From Elgaria multicarinata webbii (lineage: Eukaryota > Chordata > Lepidosauria > Squamata > Anguidae): a stretch of DNA of 64,000 bases. Under the pieces are notes generated by a model. It had not been told where the DNA came from, made no database searches, and saw only the letters and a list, made by a program, of their open reading frames with translations. Below are positions 11,877 through 23,663 of this stretch, piece by piece; position 1 is the first letter of the stretch; each line of letters starts with the position of its first letter. The stretch covers positions 40,042,947 to 40,106,946 of the forward strand of contig NC_086180.1 of NCBI RefSeq assembly GCF_023053635.1, read 5' to 3'. Position numbers and translations under genes: made by a program.

Positions 11877-12117
11877 CCTTATTTTAAATATGTTTACTCA
11901 GACGTAATTCTTATGGAATACAATGGGGCCTCCTTTCCCTTTTTCTTTGGCCCATAGTACTGGAAAATTAATGGAATATAAATCCATTGGGTGACCTTGA
12001 ACCAGTTATTGATCCTCAAGCTAACCTATCTCAAAAGGTTGACATGAGGACAAAATGACCAAGGAAGTACCATGCATGCTTACTTGAGTTCCTGGGAGGA
12101 GGGTAGGGATAAAATAA

Positions 12118-12220
12118 ATAAGTATAAGGTTTCATTCCTGTGAATGCTTATGTGGGAGTAAGTGCCACTGAACTCAGAGGGACTTACTTTGAGTAAACAT
12201 AAAGAGGATCAGGCTGTTAA
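12118..12220 (+). repeat. Dispersed short repeat, single copy
   Basis: 'cattcctgtgaatgcttatgtgggagtaagtgccactgaactcagagggacttactttgagtaaacata' is a second diverged copy of the family at 11684-11800, keeping the internal 'gagtaagt...aactca.agggacttact' core. Confidence 0.55.
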
Positions 12221-12269
12221 TGTGACTGTTGTCCTCCATAATGATAACGATGAACTGCTCATATGGTAA

Positions 12270-12396
12270 AATGAATGAGATTATTATTATTGTTATTTAT
12301 TTATATAGCACCATCAGTGTACATGGTGCTGTACAGAGTAAAGCAGTAAATAGCAAGACCCTAGACTCCTAGGGGTAACAGCCAATATAAGTCTAC
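12270..12396 (-). repeat. LINE 3' end, minus strand
   Basis: 'attattattattgttatttatttatatagcaccatcagtgtacatggtgctgtacagagtaaa' is the reverse complement of a common squamate LINE terminal box. A solo LTR was inserted at its right-hand side (target TCTAC at 12392-12396). Confidence 0.6.
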
Positions 12397-12814
12397 TGTT
12401 GGGAGAAATAAGTTTTGTTGTACAAATTCCTCCGCAGCTCGCAAATAAACGCAAGCGTGAGTTTTAAATCTTCAACACAGTTTATTTAGAGAAGTTCTTC
12501 AAAAACAAAACAACCAGGCTTGTAGCAGCAAATTATAACAAAGCAATTGTCTCACCATAAATCAAAGTAAGCATAACAGCTTTACGGTTCTCCTTGACAA
12601 AAGTTGGCTTTGCATCAAAACAGCCTACTCCTTTCTCTGGCAGCGGCAGCAGCTTACGCCATACCCTCAAACCTCCACTGGCTGACTGCATATTGCTGTG
12701 AAAAAGTGAGCTTTTTACTCCCTTCACTCAAACACCAACAGGTGTTCTGAGCTTGCAAGTCTCAGCCAATAATCTGACATTAATTACTGTTAAGGTTAAC
12801 ACAAAAACCTGACA
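12397..12814 (-). mobile_element. Solo LTR of an endogenous retrovirus-like element, minus strand
   Basis: 418 bp bounded by TG...CA, with 5-bp direct repeats TCTAC at 12392-12396 and 12815-12819. A minus-strand AATAAA-type polyadenylation signal lies at about 12480. No internal coding region is present, so this is the usual product of LTR-LTR recombination. The intact duplication and moderate composition suggest it is not among the oldest elements here. The family is not identified. Confidence 0.72.
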
Positions 12815-12829
12815 TCTACATGGTATAGA

Positions 12830-12925
12830 CGTATTGAAATGTATGGGACTTAAGTTAGTCAACTTAAGTCCCATTCATTTCCATGGATTTACTCTATGTA
12901 AGGCTTACGTTGGATTTTACCCCAG
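12830..12925. repeat. Palindromic short repeat
   Basis: Inverted arms 'gaaatgtatgggacttaagtt' and 'aacttaagtcccattcatttc' (about 12836-12883) match with one mismatch around a 4-bp centre. This resembles a common foldback repeat of squamates. A fragment of the same type ('cccattgaaatgagtgggacttaagtta') lies at 43450-43480. Confidence 0.6.
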
Positions 12926-13984
12926 GCCCGAAGAAGGGCATACAACACACTTTACAGAAGCATGGCTCTTTTTTAAAAGTTATTTTTTTAGGCATTAAAT
13001 TTTAACATAGTATATAGTTGCTGTTGGAAATATGAAGATGCATGCAGTTATTGTTTAAAGCATAAAAGGAGAGGGCTGTGCAATTAGTGGAGAATAATTG
13101 TATCATAGCAGACATATCACTGGTGAGAAGAGTAGTCACAAAATAAATCCAAGAATAATTTAAGGAGCAAAAGCATTATTTTTCAGTCTGATACAGAGCT
13201 GTAAGCAAAGTAAAATCGCTGTGTTGCATTGCTGGAGGAACAAACTCTAAACCTGTAAGGGTGGGCATTGATATTACGACAAAAGGCACTGTTTAGATTT
13301 CATCTAGAATTCTGTCAACAGAACTATTCACCATACTAATGTAATTGCCCTAGAGGGCCTTCAGTAACAATTGAATTTTTATTCAGTACATCTAGTGCTA
13401 AGGCTCAAGGTTGTGGGAGTTAAGCTTGCTGTCTATTGAGGGAGTTAAGCTAGCTGTCTAAGAATGAAGTTGTAAACAAAAGATAAATATGTTGGGCTTG
13501 TCATTTCTGTCAAGAGACAGAATGGTAATGGTCAGTTATTTGGAGGCTGGCAACAGAGATGGATGCTTCTATCCACATCCCACAAACCTACACAAATGGC
13601 AGAGGAAAGTGGTCCGAAGTTTGAAATCTCCTTCTTCATAAAATAATTTCAAGGAAAACATTATTTGAAAACTGATTTAGTAAAATAAACTTGCTTTTAT
13701 CTTTTTTTATAAATATCTTTCCCACAGAGCTGCTTTTCAATACAATAGTTTATGTATTGAGACACATGGCCTTGAGTTCATGCACCCCCTTTCTCCATCT
13801 GGTCCTCCAGTGTGGCCATGATGAGGAGAACAGAAGCATCTGTTTTATTTCAACTAACCACAGCTTGTCACTTTATCTGAACCAGGAATTGCAGTTAGTT
13901 TTAACTATGGTTTATCCAAGCAAAGCAGGATCAGAAAACACAGTTTGATATTGGCTTGTTTGGGCAAAGCATAGTTTAAACTAA
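12926..13984. other. Unassigned non-coding DNA
   Basis: No gene recognised. The last 120 bp contain several degenerate 'aaccaca..tggttta' words suggestive of an old foldback into which the next MITE inserted. Confidence 0.35.
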
Positions 13985-14441
13985 GGCCTTAGCTAGACCA
14001 GGCTATATCCCAGGGCGAACCCTGGGATCGTCCCTGTGCATCCACATGATGCACAGGGGATCCCGGGATCAGGGAGGGATCATCCCTCCCTTGCCCCAGG
14101 ATAGAGCCCTCCCCTTTGGGCCCGGTTTTCCCAGGTCCTGGACTGAACACGAGACCACGGAATGTGTGGCCCATTTCCCCGGTTTGACCCGGCTCCGTGT
14201 GGTTAGGATGTTAGGGTGGGGGGAGCGGGGAAACCAAATTAAATTTAAAAAAAGCACTAACCTTCAGCACACGAGCGTTCGTGTGCTGCCGTTGCTTTAA
14301 AAATAAAAAATGGTGGGTGCGACGCCTCTCTTTCCGAGGTCGTCACGCCTTAAGTGTAAACGGGGGAGAGATCTCGCGTTAATCCCAACATGAGATCTCC
14401 CATCCTCTCTCCCGGAACAAAAGGTAGGTCTAGTTAAGGTC
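13985..14441 (-). mobile_element. CTAGACC-type MITE, copy A
   Basis: 457 bp with terminal inverted repeats (GGCCTTAGCTAGACC at the left, the reverse complement of GACCTTAACTAGACC at the right) and a TAA/TAA flank (13982-13984, 14442-14444). The internal plan matches copies B-H: a 'gatgcacaggggatcccgggatc' hairpin block, a 'cctttgggcccg' block, a purine-rich 'gggtggggggagcgggg' block, an 'acgagcgttcgtgtgctg' block, and a terminal 'gagatctcgcg' hairpin. Orientation is defined by copies B-E as plus, so this copy is minus. It codes for nothing recognisable and is non-autonomous. Confidence 0.8.
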
Positions 14442-16384
14442 TAAATATAGTTTGTCCCAGTTTGGACAACTCTTCAGATTAATAGATTAATAGGAGAATG
14501 TGTAGACATGGCCTGATTCCAGCTCTTTGTATCCACATATTCAGTGGAAGTTTCACTGACAAGAAAAACCGTGTGTGTGTGTGGTGTTGGATTTCTCCTT
14601 CACCTCTAATTTGGCTCTTATTTGTCTAGCCCACATCACTAGAAGCCAAATAGAAAGGTCAGATAAGACTTTGGCAAGGTGGTAACTATAGTGTTTAGAA
14701 ATTTATAAGTAAATTGGCAATGGCCAGTAGAATATGTCAATTCATATGGCCAATAGGGTAGTTTCTTAACCAAGGAATCAGTTTGGCAATGTGGTATAGT
14801 GTAGAATGTTGGAGTAGAATGGAAAGGCCAAGGTTCAAAACCCACCTTAGCCATGAAGCTCAGTGGGTAGCCATGGGTCAGTCATTATTTCTTAACCAAA
14901 CTTACCACACAGCGTAGATTTAAGGATAAAATTAGGGCTGTACAACCCTGCCTTCCACTTTCTTGGGACAATTGATGTAGTTAGAATATCTGTGGCCTTC
15001 TCAGGCTTTATATTAAGGCCTCAACACTTCACAGCATCATTTAAGGGAAGAAGCAGAAGCACTTCCCACTTGAAAATTCTCCCAAACGTTGCTCACTACA
15101 CCTGAATGTCGGGAAGCCTACTATCTGCCAAACCCACATCAAAATTCAGTATAATTGTTGATCAAGAGTACATACACATAATATTGTATGTGTAAAGTTT
15201 CATTTTAAATTATATTGCTATGTTCTGGGTCTTATGGAATAAATGGACACTCTTGATGAAATTATCCTAACCTGCTTTTGGTTGATGTAATACATAAATG
15301 TCAGTTTTCCTGGCTGTTCAGAAAAGTCTAGTTCAAAAGTTTCCCAGGAATTAAGGAGGGATGCCGGTCGTTTCAGCTGTAGATGTGGTGCAGTAGTTCA
15401 TTTGGAGAATTTAGATTTGAGAAAGTCATCTTTTACACCAGAAGCAGCAGCAGTCATCTTTTTGCAGCAGGCAATTAACATGTGTGACTCCAGAATCCTC
15501 TCTGGATTTATGTGATTAAGTGCTAGGAGGCTGATTGGGTTGCTCGTCTCCCTCAGAATATAATTTCCCTTTAATTCTGAGGAATTTCCTAACTTCTGTT
15601 TGATTATAAGGTCCTGCACAAATCCTCATGAGGAGTAAGCAGAGGTCCCTAGACACCATGTCTGTCATAATTTCCTTATAACAACTCTATTATGGATAAT
15701 TCCCAGGAAGTTGGTTGTAAAGATCAGCGGGTCCCTTCTTGCTATCGTTCACATTTTGATAATTAACTGAGCTGTTTGAACAACAGAAACTTTATAATGT
15801 ACAGCAGTGGGAGTTTTAGAGCTGATCAGCTTTACCTTCATCAGTACTTGTCATTTTAACACTTGAAGGGGAACGTTTCAGGATGAGTCTAATCTTCAAG
15901 CAGAGAAAGAAAAGCTTTAAAATGTACAGGAGAATAAAGGCCTCGACAAAATTTATAATGCAGCCTCTAATACTTCCCATGCTGTGTTGCTCCTGTATTG
16001 CTCCTGTTCTGTTCATTGGTGTCTGGGAGGGATTTAGCCAACCTTCTATCTTCTACAATGCAGGCATAGCAAGGAGCGGGGAGCAGGGAGAAACAAATTT
16101 GATTTATTCTAAAAGGAATCAAAAGAAATATCTCCCCCCCCTCCTTCTTCGGAATAAGAAACCAAATGAAAACTGTCATCAAGTCCCTCAGCCTCAAATC
16201 ATTGCCCACCTAACAGTGGGTAAGCCCAATGAGTTCAATGGTGCTGACTCCATGTGAGTGTATGATTGTAGCCTAAGGTTGCAGCCTTAAGCCCTCATAC
16301 TCAGTAGTACGTATGTAGTACTGAGTAGTACTCAGTGTCCCTGATTTCAGTGTACTAGTTGGACTTCAAAACCTGTGACTTATT
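14442..16384. other. Unassigned non-coding DNA
   Basis: No gene recognised. Short frames on both strands at 14639-14854 and 15398-16257 overlap and have no motif support. A partial copy of the dispersed short repeat may lie at about 16210-16290. Confidence 0.35.
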
Positions 16385-16510
16385 TTTTTTTATTTGATTG
16401 ATAAAATTACACTTTCTCTCTAACAGGTGCTCAAGGCACTGAACAATAAAACATTAAAACTTCACATAAATCTCAAGGAATGAAGGAACGAACCATATAA
16501 TAAAATGTAC
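16385..16510 (-). repeat. Possible LINE 3' end fragment, minus strand
   Basis: 'tttatttgattgataaaattacact...caggtgctcaaggcactgaacaataaaacattaaaac' resembles a degenerate reverse-complement LINE tail. Low information, so tentative. Confidence 0.35.
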
Positions 16511-17359
16511 GAGCCTCAGTGCTGAAATTAAAGAGTGGCAAAACATTCAACATTAAAAGCCTGATGGAAAGAGGACTGGATCCAGGTTTAAGCAAGATCA
16601 AGTGTCCTGGTGGAAGTGGACTCCCCCACCATTTTCTCCTCCCAGCAGCGCCTCCAGCCCTCTGAAAATGTGGCATAGCGAGTCAGAGGGCCCTTGTGGA
16701 ATGCAGTGGGCTGTGGTACAGGGAACAAGGGTGGAATCCCCAAAATCAGGCAGAGGCACCATCTGTGAGTGGAGCCCCACTGTCAAATAAAGGTGGATCT
16801 TAGATCTTAGGACAGTCTTTATTTTTTGTCTAAAGCAGAACAAAGAAGGTGTCTGTCGCATCTCCTTTGGAAGGGAGTTTCAAAAGTGACTTGCTTATTG
16901 ATTGTGTCATGCAATCCTAAGCATGCTTATGAAGAAGTAAGCCTCATTTTGTTCAATGAGAGTGACTTCAAAGTAAGCCTTCACAGGGTTGCTCAGGAGA
17001 AATCAAGTAGTACTGTGCTGAAACCCTACATGAACTTCTGCAACCTCTTCATGTCCCTGAGAAAGAATTCGTCATTTTTCTGCCTCTTTCGTTGCAATGT
17101 TGAGAATTTCGGACAAACTTCTCTGGGTACAGGGCTTCGGTGCCTATTGCAAGCACGGCCTCTGTGTGTGTGTGTGTGTGTGTGTCCTCTTTCTTTTACC
17201 ATCCCCCCTTCTGTCCTTGCAGCCTCTCCAGCTGCTTGAGCTTCTTGGAAAGCCCCCTAGAGGACATAGCCAGGACTTCCTCTCTTGGGGATTCCCTGTG
17301 CTGCTGCCCACTTCAGTGCCTGAAAGCTATGAGAAAGGCAATTTTGGTTTTGCTTTATT
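16511..17359. other. Unassigned DNA with one dispersed repeat and a (GT)n tract
   Basis: A diverged dispersed short repeat lies at about 16903-16998 ('gcaatcctaagcatgcttatgaagaagtaagcc'). A (GT)n microsatellite occupies about 17163-17185. Otherwise nothing recognised. Confidence 0.45.
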
Positions 17360-17737
17360 GGGCTTATCTACACCAAGCAGGATATTCCACTATGAAAGCG
17401 GTATATAAAAGGCAGGAGCCACACTACTGCTTTATAGCAGTATTGTAGTACATTGACAACGGTTGGGGCCCATTGACACATACCACTTTTATACCACTTT
17501 CATAGTGTTATATCCTGCTTGGTGTAGATGTGTCATGGGCCTCAACAGTTGTCAGTAGGGATGTGCTCCGCTCCGATTAGGAGCGTAGAAGCAGTAGCGG
17601 ATTGGCCTGCTCCGCCTTACCCAGAGGCGGAGTAGGAGCGGACCGCGGACCCCCTAGAAGCAAGGCGAAGAGAAGCGCCCATTTTTCGGAGCTCCGAGTT
17701 CAGGCGGAGCGCTCCGGTCGCCATCTTGAAAACATTT

Positions 17738-18310
17738 CGCCATAGGATTGCATTGCGGCAAATAATCGCGCATAACTACGTTGTTTTTGAAGCTATCGTT
17801 CTGGAAATTCTTGTGCACAGAGAGTCGTGGATGGGGGTCATTTTGAGACCACTCTCACCTCTCTGCGTTGTCTGGGTCGCGGGCTATATTTTTGTGAAAA
17901 TCGGGTCAACCGCGCGGCTCAAACTGCGTTTTCGGCTTTTCGCCCATAGGATTGCATTGAGGGAAAGAATCGGGGATAACTGGGGGGGGGTTTAAGCTAT
18001 CGTTCTGGAAATTCTTGTGCACAGAGAGTCGTGGATGGGGGTCATTTTGAGACCACTCTCAACTTTCTGCATCGTACGGGTCGCGGGCTATATTTTTGTG
18101 AAAATCGGGTCAACCGCGCGGCTCAAACTGCGTTTTCGGCTTTTCGCCCATAGGATTGCATTGAGGGAAAGAATCGGGGATAACTGGGGGGGGGGTTTAA
18201 GCTATTGTTCTGAAAATTCTTGTGCACAGAGAGTCGTGGATGGGGGTCATTTTGAGACCACTCTCAACTTTCTGCATCGTACGGGTCGCGGGCTAGACGT
18301 TTTTAAAAAA
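17738..18310 (+). repeat. Internal tandem array, three units of about 204 bp (hAT copy 1)
   Basis: Units start with 'cgcc(c)ataggattgcattg' at about 17738, 17941 and 18145, and include 'aagctatcgttctgg', 'cttgtgcacagagagtcgtgg' and 'gggtcgcgggcta' blocks. Copy 2 of the transposon has only two. Confidence 0.85.
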
Positions 18311-19264
18311 TCGGCGGGAAAAATACCTTTTTCAAAGGGCTGAGGGGCAGAGTCAGCTCCCGGTCATGATGATCCCAAAGTTGGAGGAGGGCATAGGCAA
18401 AACAGGTAACTTGGGATTCTGGGAAACTTCTCTTTCTTCATCTGAACGGGCTTTTCACCGTGTTTTTTAACACAGTAGCCCCACCAAATGCACAAACACA
18501 ACCTGAAATCATATACTAAGCCAAGAATAAGAGATAGAAACACAGCACTGCTCCCCACCCTAACCTTGGGGAACAACTGAATCGATGTGGTGCAAGGGGA
18601 TGAGCTCCCCTAGGGCATCTCATCGTGGACGTGCCCCCACTCTCTCCTGCACTGGAAGGCCATTAGAGCCTTCCAAAGAGAGTAAAACGGTGGAGCAATG
18701 CCTATCATGAGTTGAAGTGAATGGTCACTTTTCAGTGGTGGAGCAATGCCTGTTCTGAGTCGAAGTGAGCGTTTTACTTCTTCTCAGAGCTGTGGCTGTC
18801 AGTGTCTTGAACTGGCAGCTACTTCCCCCTCCCCCGGGCACGTCCCCCTATTGCTGGTAAAAGACAGATATAGCCTTTTAAAAAAAGTTCTTCTTGTTGT
18901 TTATTGAGCAACACTGCTGCTTTTAATTCCACCCCTCCTTTGTTTATTGATTGATTTATTCCATTTTATATGCATTACTGGCTTATCCTTGGCTCACTTC
19001 CTTATGCCCCCAGAAATGCCAGCTGCATGCCTGCCTGCCTTCCCTCCCTCCTCCCCTGCCCACCTCGCAGGGATGGTGTGTGTGGGGTGCCCGATTTTCA
19101 AAAATTCGCCAAAAATCAGGGGATGATGGGATTGCTTTGAAACTTGGCATGCGTGTGTATATCCCCATGAGGTGTCATGGTGCCAAACATGAGGTTTCTA
19201 ACTTGAACAGAAAAAAAGTTGTATAATTTTTTAGCTTTCAATGCAAGCCTATGGGGGGGGGGAA

Positions 19265-19294
19265 CGGAGCTCCGGATCCGGATCCGGAGCTCCG
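19265..19294. repeat. Perfect 30-bp palindrome
   Basis: CGGAGCTCCGGATCC followed by its exact reverse complement, in the CpG-rich right end of hAT copy 1. The equivalent site in copy 2 (about 40330-40360) is an imperfect version. Confidence 0.9.
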
Positions 19295-19557
19295 GGCGGA
19301 GCGGAGCGGAAGTGGGCGGAGCGGGGGCGGGGCGGAGCGGCCCGATCCGGAAAATGGCGGATCTGCAAGTGAAGCGGAGCGGGGGGTCTGTGCACACCCC
19401 TAGTTGTCAGTGCGCTTCAGTACCACTATAATGCAGTAGTGTAGATCCTGAAGTGCACTTAAACACTGCTACAAAGCAGTAGTGTAGCTCCTGCCTTTTA
19501 TATATCGCTTTCATACCACTTTCATAGTGGAATATCCTGCTTGGTGTAGATGAGCCC

Positions 19558-20683
19558 ATGAACTCTCTTCCTTGAGAATAAGAAGAATAAAATAAATCAA
19601 CTCAATTTACAAATGCTGCCAAACGTCTAGTGTGTGTGTGTGTGTATGTTTTCCCAGCACTGTTTTACTCTCCCTGTGTTTCTAAATCTAAACTCTTTCT
19701 TTGACAGTTGAGATGATTTCTTTTCTCAGATAGCAAAGACAGTATTTGTTTAATGTGATTCCGAAGCATATCCCAGAGCAAATGAGAGGGCATTGCTATG
19801 GCAGGTAAGTGTGACTAAAATAAGAAATCTGTTTACAAATATGGCATCTATTGTCAGTGCTGACAAGGCTGGGAGGTCTTTGCATTCAGAGATTAAGAAA
19901 GAAAAATCATACAATGCTAGAAGATTAATCATCAAATATAAATGCACATATTGTAGAGCACACATGTTGGCTTGCTAGCTTCTTTAGTAAAGTTTTAAAA
20001 AAATCCAGTATGATGCATAATTGCAATTCAGATCCACTGTTGGCTCCAGGTTTTTGAGGACCCATTGAGGGCTCACTCAATGGGCCCCCTCTCTCAGTGA
20101 GTCTACCATCTCACCAGCAGCTATTGCACCTTACCCTATTGCTTGTGAGGCAGAGAACCAATAAGCAAATGGGCTGTTGCATCTACGGTCCCTTCTCGTC
20201 CTCCTAGTTTCCACCACCAGCATTGTCTAGGCCAGAGTAAGGAACAGGTGAACAAGCAGATTGCAGTGGTAGGGAAGAGGGGCAGATCCAGGAGGCTCTT
20301 GTCAGTGGGCCTTTGCTGGGGTGTGGGCCTACCCATAACATCAACACTGTTAAGGCCCTTTCCTTGCCACATCTCCATCCCTTATCTGATGGCCGTAGCA
20401 TGATTTGTATATGTGAATGAGCTATTATGGCTCAAACAACATGGAGAGAACTTTCATATAACTTGGCATCGCCTCAAACACAGTGTTTTCTTTCTTTTTT
20501 TAAAATGGAGACAGTCAGTCCACACATTTCAGCGTGAGATCATCAGATGTTGACTAACGTGTCATGGTAAATTTAGCAATGCATGAGCTGGTCCTTCTAT
20601 TGTATGGGGATGCTCTAAAAAGAACACACACACACACACACACAGCTTTGTGATGTTGGAGTAAAATCCTGGAAGGTCAAAGT
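19558..20683. other. Unassigned non-coding DNA with an (AC)n tract
   Basis: No gene recognised. An (AC)n microsatellite lies at about 20622-20644. Confidence 0.4.
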
Positions 20684-21188
20684 TAGGGATGGCTGAAAAT
20701 TTTGTTTTAGTTCAGTTTTGATAAGAATGTACACAATATACACAGAAAGTCACAAAGTTCTCCATATTTGGGACAAAAAGAGCTTGAATTTTTATTTTTA
20801 TTTTAAATCCATACAGGAGAAACCAAAATCAGATTTGTTGAGCCAGGCCCAGGGGGGTTGAATGTTGAGCTCTTAAAATGTTTGGATCTGCATCCTTGTG
20901 TATTTAACCCTGTTAGTGCTGAATTAGGGGGTGCCACTTCTTTCTTCTTCTTCTTTCCTCATCTTAAACAGTTACATGGCAGGCAGGTACACCATGATCC
21001 TCCCCATGCTAAGAATAGCTGGACTCATTCAATTTGGCTGGTGCAGATGGCCGAGAATTTAGTTTCTCGTCATTTTTTTTTATAAGAACTTACCAAAATG
21101 GCAAAGCTCTTTGTATTCGAGAAAGAAAAGACTTAAGATTTGAAAAATCCGAATACAGGGAAAAGTGAAATGGACATATCCATCCCTC
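20684..21188. mobile_element. Possible hAT-like element
   Basis: Starts TAGGGATGGCTGAAAATTT and ends ...CCATCCCTC, giving an 8-of-9 inverted terminal match of the TAGGGATG type shared with other elements here. The 8-bp flanks do not match, so the boundaries are tentative. The interior has no coding potential that I recognise. Confidence 0.4.
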
Positions 21189-21947
21189 TCTAGCCAGAGT
21201 GGCCAGTGAATCCCATGGGTTCTATTTCTAGGGGCCATTAGAAAACCATGACTCAAATACAGAGCCAGATGCTAAGGATGAGAAGTATCGAAGCTGGCAT
21301 GTGCCAGAGCAATCTCAATTCCGTGGGAGTTTGGAAACTATTTAAAGCATTGCTCAGATGTCTTTTGTGCTTGGATAATAACAATTGTAATAAACATGGA
21401 GTCAGGTGTGTGAATGACAGATAGTCAGATTGCTCTTTCTTGTTCCAAGCTATTGTTCTTATTTCTACAGGGACTGCTCACTTTAAGTGGGAAGCTTTTT
21501 CAGTTATTGGGGTGCCAATTTCTGTAGGCTGTCCTATTCCTCTGAAACAGAAAAGTCTTCTTTAACAATGCAAGCGGTGCACTCTCTTGTTAGCACAGCC
21601 TCCCATGATAACATTTTTATATTCCAATAAAGGAAAAGGCTGAGCCACTTAGCAATTGGGTTAACTTGAATATTTTATTACGACAGGGGCTGTTAAACTG
21701 TAACTGTGGTTAGATTAAAGAGAAGCTGATCATACCTATGTTGGGGATATCTCTGAGAGGTTTCTCATACTGTATGAACTAGAGAAAATGTTTAAAAATC
21801 ATGAGGAGCCAGTGTCACATTTTTAGGAGCCAGCTGTGTATAGAAAATCTTTAATGTTTTAGACATTTGTTTCAATATTTAGATGCTGGCTGATCAGATT
21901 CCTGGGATTCCCCACACCTCCACATCCTTCATATCATTTTATTGCAG
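21189..21947. other. Unassigned non-coding DNA
   Basis: No gene or repeat recognised. Confidence 0.4.
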
Positions 21948-22190
21948 TCAGTGTGGTATAGTGGTTAGAGTGCTATACTGGGACTGGAAAGGCCTGGGTA
22001 CAAGTCCCCACTCATCCATGAAGCTCACTAGGTGACTTTGGGCAGTCACTCCCTCACTGTCAGCCTAACTGACCTCACAGGGTTGTTGTGAGAATAAAAT
22101 GGAGAGGAGGAGGAGGAGGGGGATCTTGTATGTCACCTTGGGCTCCTTGCATGAAAATGCAGGATATAAATGTAACAAACAAACATGCAA
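21948..22190 (+). mobile_element. tRNA-derived MIR-like SINE
   Basis: The head 'gtgtggtatagtggttagagtgctatactgggactggaaaggcctgggtacaagtcc' contains an RNA polymerase III box A (TGGTATAGTGG) and a near-consensus box B (GGTACAAGTCC). It continues with the CORE-like 'ctcactaggtgactttgggcagtcac' and 'cctcacagggttgttgtgagaataaaatgg' blocks, ending in an L2-like tail and 'aacaaacaaacatgcaaac'. These are the parts of MIR/CORE-SINEs in order. A minus-strand relative is at 36534-36960. Confidence 0.8.
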
Positions 22191-23258
22191 ACAAGCACTT
22201 TATGAATCCATTCATTTTATTGGATAATTTTGTATTGGATAATTTCTGTCCAACCTCCAATGTTTGATCCTTGGGCAAAGTGCTGGAGCATATGGTGGCT
22301 TTTCATCTTGAGAGATTTCTGGATGAGGCAGATTATCTAGACCCATTTCAGTCTGGCTTGGCATGGTTACAGAGGCTACTTAATGAGAGATTTATCTAGG
22401 GTTAGCGTGACCCTGTTAGTTCTGCTGGACTTCTCGGCAGCTTTTAATATCACCAACCATGGTATCCTTCTGAGGCATCTCTCTGAGGTGGGACTGGGAG
22501 GCCCTATTAGACAGCAGCTCTAGTCCTTTTTGGAGAGGCGATTTGAGAAGGTAGTGCTGGAGGATTCCTTGTCAATGTAGTGGTGGTTATTCCCAATGCT
22601 ACATAACATACACAAAACCATTGGGAGAGATTGTCCAGAGTTTGGGGGTCTGGTGCCATCAACATACTTATGACACTCAATTCTGTCTCTCCTTTCCATC
22701 TAAATCCAAGAAAGCTGTTCTAGTACTAAATTGGTGTTTGATGTTGGTAATGGACTAGATGAGGGCAAACAAATTGAAGCTTAATTCAGACAAGACAGAG
22801 GTGCTCCTAGATAGGCAAGGAATAGGGATGGATGGGGTTACACTCTCCCTAAAGACTTAGGGCCACAGCTTGGATGTACTTCTGGACTCAACCCTGAACC
22901 TGAATGCCCAGGTTTACATGGTGTTTGTGCAGCTGAGGCAAGTGTGCCAAACTAGATTTGTCTGCTTTGGTTACAGACACACATTCCTTAGTTACATCCC
23001 ATTTGGACTACTGTAATATGCTCTACAGGGGGTTGCCTTTGAAAACTGTTCAGAAGCTTCAGCTGACCCAGGATGTGGAAACAAGATTGTTGACTGTGGC
23101 TGGTTACAGGGGGTATGTGAACTCTTGTTACAAAGCTTCACTAGCTACCAGTCTGCTTCTGGGCTAAGTACAAACTGCTGTTTTTGACCTATAAAGCCCT
23201 ATACAGCTTGGCACCAGGCTACCTGGAAGACCACCTTCTCCCATATGAGTCAGCTTGG

Positions 23259-23508
23259 CCCCTAATCTACAGCAAGCAGGATATTGCACTATGAAAGCAG
23301 GATGAAAGTGATATATAAAAGGCAGGAGCCACACTACTGCTTTATAGAGGTGTTGAAGTGCACTGACAGCTGTTGGGGCCTATTGACACATACCATATAC
23401 TGCTTTCATACTGCTATAGCCTGCTTGATGTGGCTCCTGCCTTTTATATACCACTTTCATACCACTTGCATAGCGTAGATCTACATCTTGCTTGTTGTAG
23501 ATTGAGCC
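23259..23508. mobile_element. Long-TIR MITE, second copy, inside the L2-like LINE
   Basis: Begins 'cccctaatctacagcaagcaggatattgcactatgaaagc' and ends 'cttgcttgttgtagattgagcc', the same family as 17360-19557. TGG flanks both sides (23256-23258, 23509-23511), consistent with a 3-bp target duplication. It splits the LINE between its LLPYESAW and RSPGE segments. Confidence 0.72.
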
Positions 23509-23663
23509 TGGTCTTTAGATCTCCAGGAGAGGTCCTGTCTCAACATCACTGCCTTCAGAGGCACATTTGGTGATGATGCAACAGAGGCCCTGTACCAAAG
23601 CTTCACTTCCTCTTGGTGCCCTTCTGATGGTAGGCAAAGATTGCTTTATTCATGAAAGCCTTT

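Larger units (their letters stand above)
17556..19402 (+). mobile_element. hAT-type non-autonomous transposon, copy 1
   Basis: 1847 bp beginning TAGGGATGTGC and ending GCACACCCCTA (one mismatch in an 11-bp terminal inverted repeat), flanked by perfect 8-bp duplications GTTGTCAG at 17548-17555 and 19403-19410. An 8-bp duplication with TAGGG-type ends indicates the hAT superfamily. Both ends are rich in GGAGCGG/CCGCTCC motifs and CpG, unlike the surrounding DNA. The left third has three tandem units of about 204 bp; the right end carries one unit of an array present three times in copy 2. Short open frames across the units contain no transposase domain, so the element is non-autonomous. Near-identity to copy 2 and retained CpGs suggest recent movement. 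Confidence 0.88.
17360..19557. mobile_element. Long-TIR MITE (GGGCTYATCTACACCAAGCAGG type), interrupted
   Basis: Outer arms (17360-17440 and about 19480-19557) are inverted over about 75 bp: GGGCTTATCTACACCAAGCAG..., 'ccactatgaaagcggtatataaaaggcaggagcc' on the left, and the reverse complement with few changes on the right. Each half also contains internal inverted copies of the same motifs. Flanks ATT/ATG are at best an imperfect 3-bp duplication. A hAT-type element (17556-19402) splits it. Without that insertion the MITE is about 340 bp. A second copy lies at 23259-23508. Confidence 0.75.

Noticed and set aside
17726-18343. Two similar open frames of 89 and 108 codons sharing a repeated peptide
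   Set aside because: They are the same frame through tandem units of the non-autonomous hAT element; there is no transposase motif and copy 2 has a different unit number.
21955-22010. tRNA gene
   Set aside because: The pol III boxes belong to the head of a MIR-like SINE. No complete cloverleaf was seen and the SINE body follows directly.
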